Positions 47,524 through 55,863 of a stretch of 64,000 bases of DNA are shown piece after piece. The position numbers and the translations under genes are program-made. The DNA comes from JAWKOK01 sp963765875. GTDB taxonomy: Bacteria; Chloroflexota; Anaerolineae; Caldilineales; Caldilineaceae. Each line of letters opens with the position of its first letter. Within the stretch, counting starts at the first letter, position 1. The notes under the pieces are model-generated. The model saw only the letters and a list, made by a program, of their open reading frames with translations, was not told the DNA's origin and ran no database searches. The stretch spans positions 108,760-172,759 of the forward strand of contig CAVXYK010000004.1 in NCBI GenBank assembly GCA_963765875.1, in the 5' to 3' direction.

Positions 47524-49350
47524 ATGAGCAAACAGAAAAAGGGCAGCCCAAAAAAGAATAGCGGCACACTCAGTATCCTGATTGCTTTGGGTGGGATTTT
47601 GCTCTCGATGGTCGTCTGCACATCGGTCGTTCTGAGCGGCGGCATCTGGTTGGTTGGCCGTAGCGTGGACCGGTCCGCCAACGAAGAGGCGACAGCACAG
47701 AGCCCCACCTGGGCGGCGGACAGCGCCGAGTTGACCGTGGCGGTCTCGCCTGTGATGGGGCCGGTGCTGGCCCGACTTGCCGAAGAATTCAATCGTCAGG
47801 GCCGGCAGACGCCCGACGGCAGGACCATGACCGTCTCACTCGTGACCTATGAACCGGAGAAGATGGTCGATGCGGCGCTGGGCGAGCCCGAATTTCAGGC
47901 GATGTCGCCGGACAGTACGCTCTGGCTGCAACAGCTTGAGCAGGAATGGTCAGAGCAGACTGACTCTGGCACTGACAGGTCTGGTATTGATGCGGACAGC
48001 GACTCAACAGACGGCGATTCCGTGATTCCCATTGGTCAAAGCCGCGTGGATGAGCAGATACGCTATGCGGTCAGCCCCATCGTCATCGCAGCTTGGGCCG
48101 ATGTTGCCCAGGATCTGGGTTGGCCTGATGCAGCAGTCGGCTGGCAGGACATTCAGCAGCTTGCCGCCCAGGATCCTGATTTCAAATGGAGCCATCCCAG
48201 CACCAACAACGCAGCTGGATTGTTGGCGACCCTGGCCGAGTTCTACGCCGGTAGCGGCCTGACACGTGGTTTGACAACCGAGGCCGCCACTGCCCAAGAG
48301 ACGATTGATTATGTGCAAGCCGTCGAATCATCCATTCGCTTCTACGGTGAAGGCGAAGAAGTGATCGTCGAGCGTCTGGCAGCCGAGGGGCGCGACTTTC
48401 TGGATGCCTTCGTGGCCCAGGAACGTACTGTCATCGACTGGAACCGGCGCAATCCTGAGCGCCCGCTAGTCGCCATCTATCCGGCCGAGGGCACACTCTG
48501 GACCGATCATCCGCTTGCGCTGCTTGATCTTGGAACAGCGACCGGACAGAACGATGACAATGCCGTCACCGCTAATCAACAGAGCACATATCAGGCATTT
48601 GCCGACTTCTTGACCGAGCCGGCCACCCAGCAGAAGCTGTTGAGCGACGGCTACCGTCCCGCCGATCTGAGCATCGCATTGGATGGCCCGACCAGTCCCT
48701 TTGCTGGTGCAGATGCCGTTGACTGGCGCGAGCCGCAGACCACGTTGCAAATGCCCTCGGCTGCCGTCATCGATGTGGTACGCAACGTCTGGTACTACGC
48801 CAAGAAGCCAACCAACGTCTACCTGGTCGTCGATACGTCCGGCAGCATGGGCGGCAACGAACTGCGCAGCACCCAGCAAGCGCTCACAGCCTTTGTGGAG
48901 CAGATCCAGGGCGACAAGGATTCGGTTGGTCTGGTCGAATTTGGCTCATCGGTCAAAAACTTCCGTCCGCTGCGCAAGCTGAACACCCACTCTCGCCGAG
49001 ATCTGCAAACGCTCATCGCCGACATGGAAGCAACCGGCAGCACGGCCATGCTCGACGCCGCCTACAGCGCCGCCTACGATCTGCAAGCGCAATCCGATGA
49101 CCAGGCCATTAACGCCCTGGTCATCATGACCGACGGGCGAGAGAACAGCAGTCAGCGGTCAGTCGCCGACCTGCAGCGGCTGCTTGAGAACCCGGATGCG
49201 CCGCCGCTGGTCATCTTCACCATCGCCTTCGGCAACCGTGCCGACGATGAGATGATGCGAGAGATCGCTGAAATCGGCAATGGCCAGTTCCGCTACGCCG
49301 ACGAGACGGACATTGAGGAATTGTATAAGATTATCTCGACCTATTTTTAA
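47524..49350 (+). CDS. Substrate-binding-like domain fused to VWA domain, membrane anchored
   Basis: The 608-residue protein has one N-terminal membrane helix (LSILIALGGILLSMVVC). An exported substrate-binding-like domain follows (about 65-400): ELTVAVSPVMGPVLARLAEE, RYAVSPIVIAAWADVAQDLG, FLTEPATQQKLLSDGYRP. Residues 425-608 are a von Willebrand A domain with a complete metal site: D437, S439 and S441 in DTSGSMGG, T507 in TGSTAMLD, and D537 in MTDGRE. VWA sites bind partner proteins through a magnesium ion. The fusion therefore couples ligand binding with protein binding at the outer face. It is the third gene in the pspA row. A cysteine sits at the end of the helix (VVC), a possible but non-standard lipidation site. 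Confidence 0.85.
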   Translation: MSKQKKGSPKKNSGTLSILIALGGILLSMVVCTSVVLSGGIWLVGRSVDRSANEEATAQSPTWAADSAELTVAVSPVMGPVLARLAEEFNRQGRQTPDGRTMTVSLVTYEPEKMVDAALGEPEFQAMSPDSTLWLQQLEQEWSEQTDSGTDRSGIDADSDSTDGDSVIPIGQSRVDEQIRYAVSPIVIAAWADVAQDLGWPDAAVGWQDIQQLAAQDPDFKWSHPSTNNAAGLLATLAEFYAGSGLTRGLTTEAATAQETIDYVQAVESSIRFYGEGEEVIVERLAAEGRDFLDAFVAQERTVIDWNRRNPERPLVAIYPAEGTLWTDHPLALLDLGTATGQNDDNAVTANQQSTYQAFADFLTEPATQQKLLSDGYRPADLSIALDGPTSPFAGADAVDWREPQTTLQMPSAAVIDVVRNVWYYAKKPTNVYLVVDTSGSMGGNELRSTQQALTAFVEQIQGDKDSVGLVEFGSSVKNFRPLRKLNTHSRRDLQTLIADMEATGSTAMLDAAYSAAYDLQAQSDDQAINALVIMTDGRENSSQRSVADLQRLLENPDAPPLVIFTIAFGNRADDEMMREIAEIGNGQFRYADETDIEELYKIISTYF

Positions 49351-49606
49351 GTGGGAGTCTGTAAGTCGTTAAATGGGATTGCGGGGATTCCGGTATGATA
49401 ACCTCGAAATGTGGGTCAGACTTAGTTCGATGTTTAGTGCCAAGCCCTCGTGCGCACGGTTCTAGCTCGACGGCCGAGCGATGGTAGCAACCACTTTAGC
49501 GGTCCCATGACGGCTGAAGCCGTCACGACGAACCCGTGTAGGATCCGCGACCAGCGGCGAGGACAAGACTTGACGAAAACAGATGACATAGAGCGAGCCG
49601 CCGATT
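49351..49606. other. Gap with REP-like palindrome
   Basis: GACGGCTGAAGCCGTC (about 49508-49523) is a near-perfect palindrome followed by ACGACGAACCC, the type of dispersed REP unit common in large bacterial genomes. A possible extra N-terminus for the next gene (TKTDDIERAADFAQQALR) lies in another frame at about 49570-49630. Confidence 0.45.
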
Positions 49607-50389
49607 TTGCGCAACAAGCACTCCGACGAGCCATCCCATTTCGTGGCAGACAACCTGCTGCGTGAGGCTCGTCGTCAGAAAAATATCGCAAAGGGGCGAA
49701 TCCCGCCGGTCTGTATTCTCGATCCGGACGGCGACATATTACGCTATCTGATCGCCACAGGTCGGGCGAAGCAAGACGAGTTCTGGGCATGCTACCACAC
49801 GGTTCTCTACAACTTTGAGCACAAGGACGTCACCTACGGGATCATCGGTTGTGCGGTGGGCGCATCGTTTGCGGTGTTGATCGCGGAACAGATGTTTGTC
49901 TCGGGCTGCGAGCTGTTGATCAGCGTGACATCGTCGGGCCAGATCGTACAGGCCCAGAAGCCGCCCTACTTCGTGCTCATCGAACGGGCGCTACGCGATG
50001 AGGGCACAAGCTACCACTACCTGCCACCGTCTGATTACGCCGTGCTGTCCGATGATCTGAAGGCTCGACTTGCGAACGCCCTGAACGACCTGAGCGACCT
50101 GCCCGAGCCAATCGTGCGTGGAACGACCTGGACAACGGACGCCCCCTTCCGGGAGACCGAGTCCGCCATCGAGTACGCCCGTTCGGAAGGGATTCTGGCC
50201 GTGGAGATGGAGGCATCGGCGCTCTATGCCTTTGCCCAGGCGAAGGAAAAGCCAGTCGTCTGCTTCGCCCATGTCACCAATCAGATGGGCTCGATCGAAG
50301 GTGATTTTGAAAAGGGCGAAGCCAATGGCAGCCGTGACGCCCTTGCATTGATCGCTGCGACGGCAAACGCCTTGCATGACCTCTATTAG
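49607..50389 (+). CDS. Nucleoside phosphorylase-family protein
   Basis: This protein of about 260 residues reads ICVLDPDGDILRYLIATGRA-like near the start (ILDPDGDILRYLIATGRAKQ here). It then has CAVGASFAVLIAEQMFVSGC, RGTTWTTDAPFRETESAIEY, and the active-site run LAVEMEASALYAFAQ. These match uridine/purine phosphorylases, which split nucleosides with phosphate. The early glycine block reads IGCAVGAS. The start is uncertain: the first in-frame codon is TTG at 49607 after a TAG at 49589, with no good ribosome site. An N-terminal frameshift near 49625 is possible. It interrupts the row of envelope proteins, but its orientation fits one transcription unit. Confidence 0.8.
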   Translation: MRNKHSDEPSHFVADNLLREARRQKNIAKGRIPPVCILDPDGDILRYLIATGRAKQDEFWACYHTVLYNFEHKDVTYGIIGCAVGASFAVLIAEQMFVSGCELLISVTSSGQIVQAQKPPYFVLIERALRDEGTSYHYLPPSDYAVLSDDLKARLANALNDLSDLPEPIVRGTTWTTDAPFRETESAIEYARSEGILAVEMEASALYAFAQAKEKPVVCFAHVTNQMGSIEGDFEKGEANGSRDALALIAATANALHDLY

Positions 50390-50428
50390 TCTACTGCCGG
50401 TGCGAATTTCGTCATCGATTCAGACAGA

Positions 50429-50551
50429 GACTCTACTGCGAAAACGCCGATTTCAATATACAAGGCACAGAGTTCACAGAGGAAAAGCTCTTTCAATCTG
50501 TGGTTATCGGCGTCAATCTGTGGCTGATCTTTTGTTCTTGCACTAGAGTCA
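50429..50551. repeat. MITE-like element, copy C
   Basis: GACTCTACTGCGAAAACGCC at the left and TTGCACTAGAGTCA-like (TTCTTGCACTAGAGTCA) at the right are the family ends. The core GAGGAAAAGCTCTTTCAATC and TGTGGTTATCGGCGTCAATC is about 90 percent like copy B by eye. Confidence 0.7.
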
Positions 50552-50588
50552 TCTGTGGCAAGTTGTCGTTTCGGCAGCGGAGACCATC

Positions 50589-51416
50589 ATGAGCACCATT
50601 CGGTCCGATCTACAACAGAAAGCACAGGGGTCCGTTGTTCAGTACGCCATCTTCCGCTGGGAGAGTGCGCTGGTACTTGCGCTGGCGTTTGTGCTCTTTT
50701 TCTCGCCGCTGCGCCGCCCCTTCTTTTGGTGGCCGCCCTACGGCTGGATCGTTCTCGGGCTTGTCGCTTTCGGCGTGATCGTCTACTCAAGCATTTCCGA
50801 TGCTGACGGCAACGCATCTATCCTGCTGCGTCTCTATCAGGAACAGTTCAACCCACGTGAGATCAAGGACAAGGAACTCCGCACTGATGTCGAGAGCGCC
50901 CTGGAGTATCAGCGACGCATCGAAGTACAGATCCGCGAACAACGCGAAGGCATGATCCGCGACCGGCTGGAAGAGACAGCCAACCAGATTACAGATTGGG
51001 TCGCCAACATCTACCGGCTGGCTCTGCGGGTTGACCGCTATCGTCAGGACGATCTGCTGGCCCGCGAGCGAGACCTGGTACCGCGCGAGATCCAGCAACT
51101 GGACGCCCAGCGAAAACTTGAGTCCGATCCCGATACTCAGGCCCAGCTGGATCAGGTGCTGGCGAGCAAGCGCAAGCAATGGCGAAGCCTCAACGAACTC
51201 AATGCGCGCATGACCCAGGCAGCCTTACAACTGGAGCAGAGCCTGACCGCACTGGCCACAATCTATAGCCAGATCCAGCTCATCGATGCCCAGGACATCA
51301 GCAGCGGTCGCGCCGAACGCCTCCAGGCCGACATCAGTGACCAGGTGGCGCGGTTGAACGATCTGGTCAGCAGCATCAATGAAGTGTATGACTATGGGAC
51401 GAAGGGAATGGGGTAG
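50589..51416 (+). CDS. Membrane protein with cytosolic coiled-coil domain
   Basis: I do not recognise a named family. The 275-residue protein has a pair of membrane helices at about residues 24-68 (SALVLALAFVLFFSPLRR, then YGWIVLGLVAFGVIVYSS). A charged helical domain of about 200 residues follows: YQRRIEVQIREQREGMIRDR, LDAQRKLESDPDTQAQLDQV and LQADISDQVARLNDLVSSIN. The periodicity fits long coiled coils like those of PspA itself. With both ends likely inside the cell, it could bring PspA polymers to the membrane; this is inference from position, 4.7 kb downstream of pspA in the same row. The ATG follows a MITE-like copy by 38 bases. Confidence 0.7.
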   Translation: MSTIRSDLQQKAQGSVVQYAIFRWESALVLALAFVLFFSPLRRPFFWWPPYGWIVLGLVAFGVIVYSSISDADGNASILLRLYQEQFNPREIKDKELRTDVESALEYQRRIEVQIREQREGMIRDRLEETANQITDWVANIYRLALRVDRYRQDDLLARERDLVPREIQQLDAQRKLESDPDTQAQLDQVLASKRKQWRSLNELNARMTQAALQLEQSLTALATIYSQIQLIDAQDISSGRAERLQADISDQVARLNDLVSSINEVYDYGTKGMG

Positions 51417-51580
51417 CAGGGGTGTGGGGGATTTCAGATCGGGAGATTCGGGAAATGGCGTTTGTGGATCAGGAAACCTCTTGGGTTGACACGAACTATG
51501 CATTTCAATCGCCCAATCGCTGAATCAACTATCTCCTCAACCTCCTAGTCCCTTAATTATCCAACATTCAGACAACGACT

Positions 51581-52743
51581 ATGAAACGAACTCAGACACT
51601 CTTACTCACACTGATTTTCCTCTTGCTTTTTTCTGCATGCGGCAGCACAAGCGGCCAGCCGACTAAGGGCGAGATCTATGTATATGTGGCCGTGCCGTTG
51701 AGCGGATTCCAGGCCAATGGGGGGCAGACTGTGCTCGGGGGCGTCCGTTTGGCCGCAGCCGAAATCAACGGCAGTGGCGGACTCCTCGGGCATGAAATTG
51801 TCGTACGCCCGCTCGATGACGAGTCCGACAGCGATGTAGCCCTGACCCAGGTCGATGTCGTTCAACAGGCCATGGACGCAGGTGACAACGTGGTGGGCAT
51901 CATCGGCCACCTCAACAGTGGGCAGACGCTCGCCACCATGGAACGGTATGAGACCATGGACGTGGTGGTCATCACGCCAACGGCTTCGGAGCAGAGTTTG
52001 ACTGAACGAGGCTACACGAACTTCTTCCGCGTCAATGCGAACGACGCAGTACAGGCGGCAGTCGACGCCACATTCCTGGTCGACACATTGAAGGCTGCCA
52101 ACGTGGCTGTACTCTACAACGACACCGAGTACGGGCAAGGGCTGGCAACATCACTTATCGGCGAATTGGAAGCAAAGGGCGCCTCTGTACCGCTCACACT
52201 CGAGGTCGCAGAGGGCCAGAGTCGCTACCTGAGGAGATCGACCAGCTTCGGGCGCTTTCACTCGACGCCCTCTTCTATGCCGGATACGAGATCGAAGCGC
52301 CCTATTTGCGTGCTGAACTGGTAGAAGCCGGGCTGGACCTGCCCATGCTGGCCTCGGACGGGGCCTTCCTGGCCGCCACCATTGACGAGTCCAATGGCGC
52401 CGCCGAAGGGATGTATGTCAGCGCCTTTGCGCCTAGTCCGCGGGCCATCGCCGACAGCCGTTGGATTGAAGCCTATCAGGCCGTTGAGTATCGCAATCCC
52501 GACACCTACTCGGTCAACGGATATGTGGCCATGCAGGTGTTGGCGGCGGGAGCAAGCGAGGCAAAATCAACAGAGGCCGAAGCCATCGCCGATGCACTGC
52601 GCGGCAATTCCGTCGAAACGCTGCTGGATACGCTCACGTTCGAAGAGACCGGCGATCTAGCGGATCCCCAGATCTGGATCTATCAGGTTGTAGACGGAGA
52701 GTTCGTACAGGTGCCGCAGGGAGAGGTCTCAGACCAGTTCTGA
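51581..52743 (+). pseudogene. Leu/Ile/Val-type periplasmic-binding lipoprotein, single frameshift
   Basis: The start MKRTQTLLLTLIFLLLFSAC is a lipoprotein signal with lipobox FSAC. VYVAVPLSGFQANGGQTVLG, then AAAEINGSGGLLGHEIVVRP and VVGIIGHLNSGQTLATMERY match the branched-chain amino-acid binding-protein fold. Near 52228 one base shifts the frame; the adjacent frame continues PEEIDQLRALSLDALFYAGY then LRAELVEAGLDLPMLASDG and DTYSVNGYVAMQVLAAGAS, ending at 52743. Restored length is about 387 residues, normal for the family. No permease or ATPase genes follow, so, like the other two binding proteins in this row, it probably senses rather than transports. Confidence 0.8.
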
Positions 52744-52756
52744 AAGATCGATCTCG

Positions 52757-53177
52757 TCAACAATTCCACGGATTCAGTATCATCACGCCGGTCGCCTCAA
52801 AATCAGCGACATTGCGTGTCATCAGATGCAATCCGTGCCGCTGAGCCGTAGCGGCGATCAGGCCATCAACAGCAGGAATGGTGATTCCTCGTCCGCGAGC
52901 TTTGGCCGTGAATTCTCCCCAAATCGTACAGATCTCCAGGTCAACCGCAAGAATTCGATCGCTGTAGTGTTTCTCAATGTCCAGCACCCATTGTTGCAGT
53001 GACTCCGCGTTTCCGACCAGGATCGAGCAGGGTGATCCCCTTGACAATCTCGCCGACCGTCAGAACACTGATGTAGAGATTCTCGTCCGATATTGAGCTT
53101 ACGGCCTCACGTACAGCCTCGCTTCCAATGTTCCGGCGCAGTTCAGAAAGAACGCAGGTGTCCAGCAAGACTCTCAC
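52757..53177 (-). pseudogene. vapC: VapC-type PIN-domain toxin, single frameshift
   Basis: The first frame, starting at GTG 53177 (VRVLLDTCVLSELRRN), has the first PIN aspartate and ISVLTVGEIVKGITLL with a conserved Glu. After about base 53025 the next frame gives LQQWVLDIEKHYSDRILAVD, IPAVDGLIAATAQRHGLHLM and TRNVADFEATGV, holding the other PIN aspartates. Joined, it gives a normal toxin of about 138 residues that would cut RNA. The GTG overlaps the antitoxin stop by four bases (GTGA). If the break is real, the toxin is dead and the antitoxin is an orphan. Confidence 0.8.
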
Positions 53178-53413
53178 AACGTGACATCCCGTGTCGGAGA
53201 CTGATCTCGGGAAAGATCAAGATCATCAAAGTCCTCCCCCTGCATGAGAAATTCCTTGAAGGTGAGTTGCTCCCCGGTGAGGCGCTGATATTCCTGCGCA
53301 GAGATCACAACGACCTCGTCATTTCTGCGGCGAACCCGTTGTGGACCGACATGCAGCGCATTGGTCACTAGTTCACTGAATCGATTTTTTGCATCTGCCA
53401 GTCGCCATTCCAT
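53174..53413 (-). CDS. Phd/YefM-type antitoxin
   Basis: The 79-residue protein opens MEWRLADAKNRFSELVTNAL, followed by GPQRVRRRNDEVVVISAQEY, the Phd/YefM DNA-binding half. The acidic tail GEDFDDLDLSRD would bind the toxin. It precedes and overlaps the PIN toxin gene. The internal ATG 53413 matches the family better than the upstream ATG at 53425. Confidence 0.85.
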   Translation of the reverse strand: MEWRLADAKNRFSELVTNALHVGPQRVRRRNDEVVVISAQEYQRLTGEQLTFKEFLMQGEDFDDLDLSRDQSPTRDVTL

Positions 53414-53548
53414 TTGTGCCCCCAAGACACTAATCTAGCCAATCTAGCCACATTGTACATCATTTCTCACGATTTAAACAAGGGACAGGTCTGAGACCTG
53501 CCCCTACCAGTCGACATTCTTTGCGCATTGGCGTTGAGCGAAACCCAA

Positions 53549-54604
53549 CTATCCTCGCTGTTTGTAATGCACCCCGGCCACCTGACGCAACCGATCAGCC
53601 GCCTGCTCGGCGGTGATGTCGCGTTGAGGATTGGCCAGCATTTCGTAGCCCACCATGAACTTCTTGACCGTGGCCGAACGCAGCAGCGGCGGATAGTAGT
53701 GGGCATGCAGCTGCCAATGCTCGTGGCTCTGGCCATCAGTTGGTTGGCCGTGCCAGCCCATGGAATAGGGAAAACTGGTCTCGAAGAGGTTATCGTAGCA
53801 GGTCAGTAATCGCTTCATGGCATCGGCCAATGAGTCTCGCTCATCGCCGAGCAGATCGGGCAGTTGGAGCACATGGCGACGGGGCGCCAGCATAATCTCG
53901 AAGGGCCAGACGGCCCAGTAGGGCACCAGCGCGACCCAGTGCTCATTCTCCACCACAATACGCTCGCCCGCCTCAATCTCAGCATTGACATAGTCGACCA
54001 GCAGCGGCGAGCCCGTCTGCTCAAAGTACTCGCGCTGGCGCGCATCTTCCTTTGCCGGCTCTTGGGGTATGGAGAAGTTAGACCAGAGTTGGCCGTGGGG
54101 ATGGGGATTGGAGCAGCCCATGACCGCACCTTTGTTCTCGAAGATCTGCACGTAGTTGATATCCGGGTTACTTCCCAGCTCGACCATCTGATCCGACCAG
54201 AGATCGACGACCTTGCGGATATCGGGCAGCTCCATCTCGGGTAGCGTTAGATCATGGCGTGGGCTGAAGCAGATCACACGGCAGATGCCGGTCTCGGCGC
54301 GCATCTGGAAGAAGTCATCACTCGCCACTTCGCCGCGGGGGCCATCAGGCAGCAGTGCGGCAAAGTCGTTACCGAAAACGTAGGTGTCAGTGTAGTCGGG
54401 GTTGTGCTCGCCGCCAGCACGCTCATTGCCCGGGCAGAGATAGCAGGTCGGATCGTAGGACGGCCGTTCGTCTCCTGCCGTCTTTTCTACCTGCCCCTGC
54501 CACGGACGCTTGGTTCGATGGGGCGAGACCAGCACCCACTCGCCGGTGAGCAAGTTAAGGCGTCGGTGGGGATGTTCGGTGGGGTCGAATTGGATTTTGC
54601 TCAT
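53549..54604 (-). CDS. galT: Galactose-1-phosphate uridylyltransferase
   Basis: The 351-residue enzyme has the HIT-like active site SNPHPHGQLW, where the second histidine carries the UMP. RRLNLLTGEWVLVSPHRTKR and CYLCPGNERA (zinc site) lie in the first half. The second half has HEHWQLHAHYYPPLLR. It exchanges UMP between UDP-glucose and galactose-1-phosphate in the Leloir pathway, in the cytosol. No galK or galE lies beside it, but a sugar-kinase-like ROK gene is just upstream on the same strand. The start MSKIQFDP (54604) is chosen over 54667 by similarity. All catalytic residues are present. Confidence 0.93.
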   Translation of the reverse strand: MSKIQFDPTEHPHRRLNLLTGEWVLVSPHRTKRPWQGQVEKTAGDERPSYDPTCYLCPGNERAGGEHNPDYTDTYVFGNDFAALLPDGPRGEVASDDFFQMRAETGICRVICFSPRHDLTLPEMELPDIRKVVDLWSDQMVELGSNPDINYVQIFENKGAVMGCSNPHPHGQLWSNFSIPQEPAKEDARQREYFEQTGSPLLVDYVNAEIEAGERIVVENEHWVALVPYWAVWPFEIMLAPRRHVLQLPDLLGDERDSLADAMKRLLTCYDNLFETSFPYSMGWHGQPTDGQSHEHWQLHAHYYPPLLRSATVKKFMVGYEMLANPQRDITAEQAADRLRQVAGVHYKQRG

Positions 54605-54660
54605 AGCGTCACCTTGTCTTCTGTTCTTGGAGATGATTTCATTGCGATAATGCGGGCCAA

Positions 54661-54785
54661 TGATCAATTGTCAATTGTCAACGTTCGATTGTCAATGTTC
54701 GATTGTCGATGTTCGATTGTCGATGTTCGATTGTCGATGTCCGGTGCGACGGTCTGCCTCCAGTTGACCATTGACAATCGACAAT
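54661..54785. repeat. Tandem 14-base repeats flanked by CAATTGTCAATTG units
   Basis: GTTCGATTGTCGAT occurs as four head-to-tail copies at 54683-54738, the first with one change. On each side are CAATTGTCAATTGTCAA and its reverse, so the whole block is roughly palindromic. It fills the space between galT and the ROK gene. Confidence 0.75.
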
Positions 54786-55691
54786 TCACAATTGACCAGT
54801 TTCCCGCAGACTCTCTTGCGCCAGTGCAATGGCCCCGAGCACGCCCGCTCGCGCCCCCAGTTTTGGCGGCACGACATAGGCGCCGATGTCAGTGAGGATC
54901 TCGTCGGTGGCCACGTAGCCATTCAAAATCGTTTGTAGCTTTTCCTGGATCATGGGAAAGAGCTGCGCTTGATCCATGACGCCGCCACCCATGATGATGC
55001 GTTGGGGCGAAAGCACGGTGACGATGTTGGCAAGACCGAGGGCCAGGTAATGAGCTTCCAGATCCCAGGCGGGATGATCTGCCGGCAGCGTCTGCGCGCT
55101 CTGCTGCCAGCGGCCCTGCATGGCCGGGCCGCTGACCATGCCCTCCAGGCAGTCGCCGTGATAGGGGCAGTTGCCCGGGTAGGGATCGGTCTGCCAGTCA
55201 TGCGGGATTCGCATGTGGCCCATTTCCGGATGCAACATGCCGTGGACTTGCGTGCCGTTCACCATGGCGCCGCCGCCCACGCCGGTACCGACAGTGAGGT
55301 AGACGAAAGTGTCCAGATTCTGAGCTGCGCCCCAGCGATGCTCAGCCAACGCGGCCCCATTGACGTCGGTGTCAAAGCCCACCGACAGGCCAAGTGCGCG
55401 CCGCAGCGGGCCAACGAAGTCAGTCTGGGTCCAGCCGGCCTTGGGTGTGCTGGTGACGTAGCCAAAGGTCGGCGATGTAGGAATGGCGTCGACCGGACCA
55501 AAGGAGGCGATGCCCAGCGCTGCCAGTTCCTGTTCCTTCTGCTGTTGTGTGAAGTAGTCGATGACGCGCCCGAGGGTTTCGTCCGGTGTTGTGGTCGGAA
55601 AGCGGACCTGCTCGCCCAGATCGTCCGGGCCGCTGCCGACGGCACAGACAAACTTGGTTCCGCCTGCTTCGATGCCTCCGTAGAGTGGCAT
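54786..55691 (-). CDS. ROK-family fructokinase-like sugar kinase
   Basis: The 301-residue protein starts MPLYGGIEAGGTKFVCAVG, the first phosphate loop of ROK kinases. It has DTDVNGAALAEHRWG, VYLTVGTGVGGGAMVNG and the zinc region EMGHMRIPHDW...CPYHGDCLEGMVSGPA with one histidine and two cysteines. Three of these features match the YdhR/ScrK fructokinases. It phosphorylates a hexose with ATP in the cytosol. The open frame continues upstream through the heptamer repeat to 56105, but that part encodes only a repeated QQAASSK peptide, so the start is 55691. With galT it forms a small leftward sugar-use group. Confidence 0.88.
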   Translation of the reverse strand: MPLYGGIEAGGTKFVCAVGSGPDDLGEQVRFPTTTPDETLGRVIDYFTQQQKEQELAALGIASFGPVDAIPTSPTFGYVTSTPKAGWTQTDFVGPLRRALGLSVGFDTDVNGAALAEHRWGAAQNLDTFVYLTVGTGVGGGAMVNGTQVHGMLHPEMGHMRIPHDWQTDPYPGNCPYHGDCLEGMVSGPAMQGRWQQSAQTLPADHPAWDLEAHYLALGLANIVTVLSPQRIIMGGGVMDQAQLFPMIQEKLQTILNGYVATDEILTDIGAYVVPPKLGARAGVLGAIALAQESLRETGQL

Positions 55692-55740
55692 GGGGTGCTC
55701 CGTGTTGTGAATGAGTGCGTGCGTGCATTGATTGCAGTTT

Positions 55741-55830
55741 GCTGCTTTTTTGCTGCGTTGCTGCTTGCTGCTTGCTGCTTGCTGCTTGCTGCTTGCTGCT
55801 TGCTGCTTGCTGCTTGCTGCTTGCTGCTGA
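55741..55830. repeat. Heptanucleotide tandem repeat, (TTGCTGC) x10
   Basis: Ten perfect head-to-tail copies of TTGCTGC fill 55758-55827, with a degraded copy on the left. It lies 67 bases upstream of the ROK kinase start, on the side of its promoter. Copy number can change by slippage. Because 7 is not a multiple of 3, it is not stable coding DNA. Confidence 0.9.
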
Positions 55831-55863
55831 ATTATAGTTGGACGCGATCGTATAGGTTCAAAG

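Noticed and set aside
45139..52743. Classical tellurite/toxic-anion resistance operon
   Set aside because: PspA and a VWA protein are present, but no TerD, TerC or TelA-type protein was recognised, so that label is not supported.
55741..55830. CRISPR array
   Set aside because: The units are seven bases long and contiguous, without spacers. No cas gene is present in the window.
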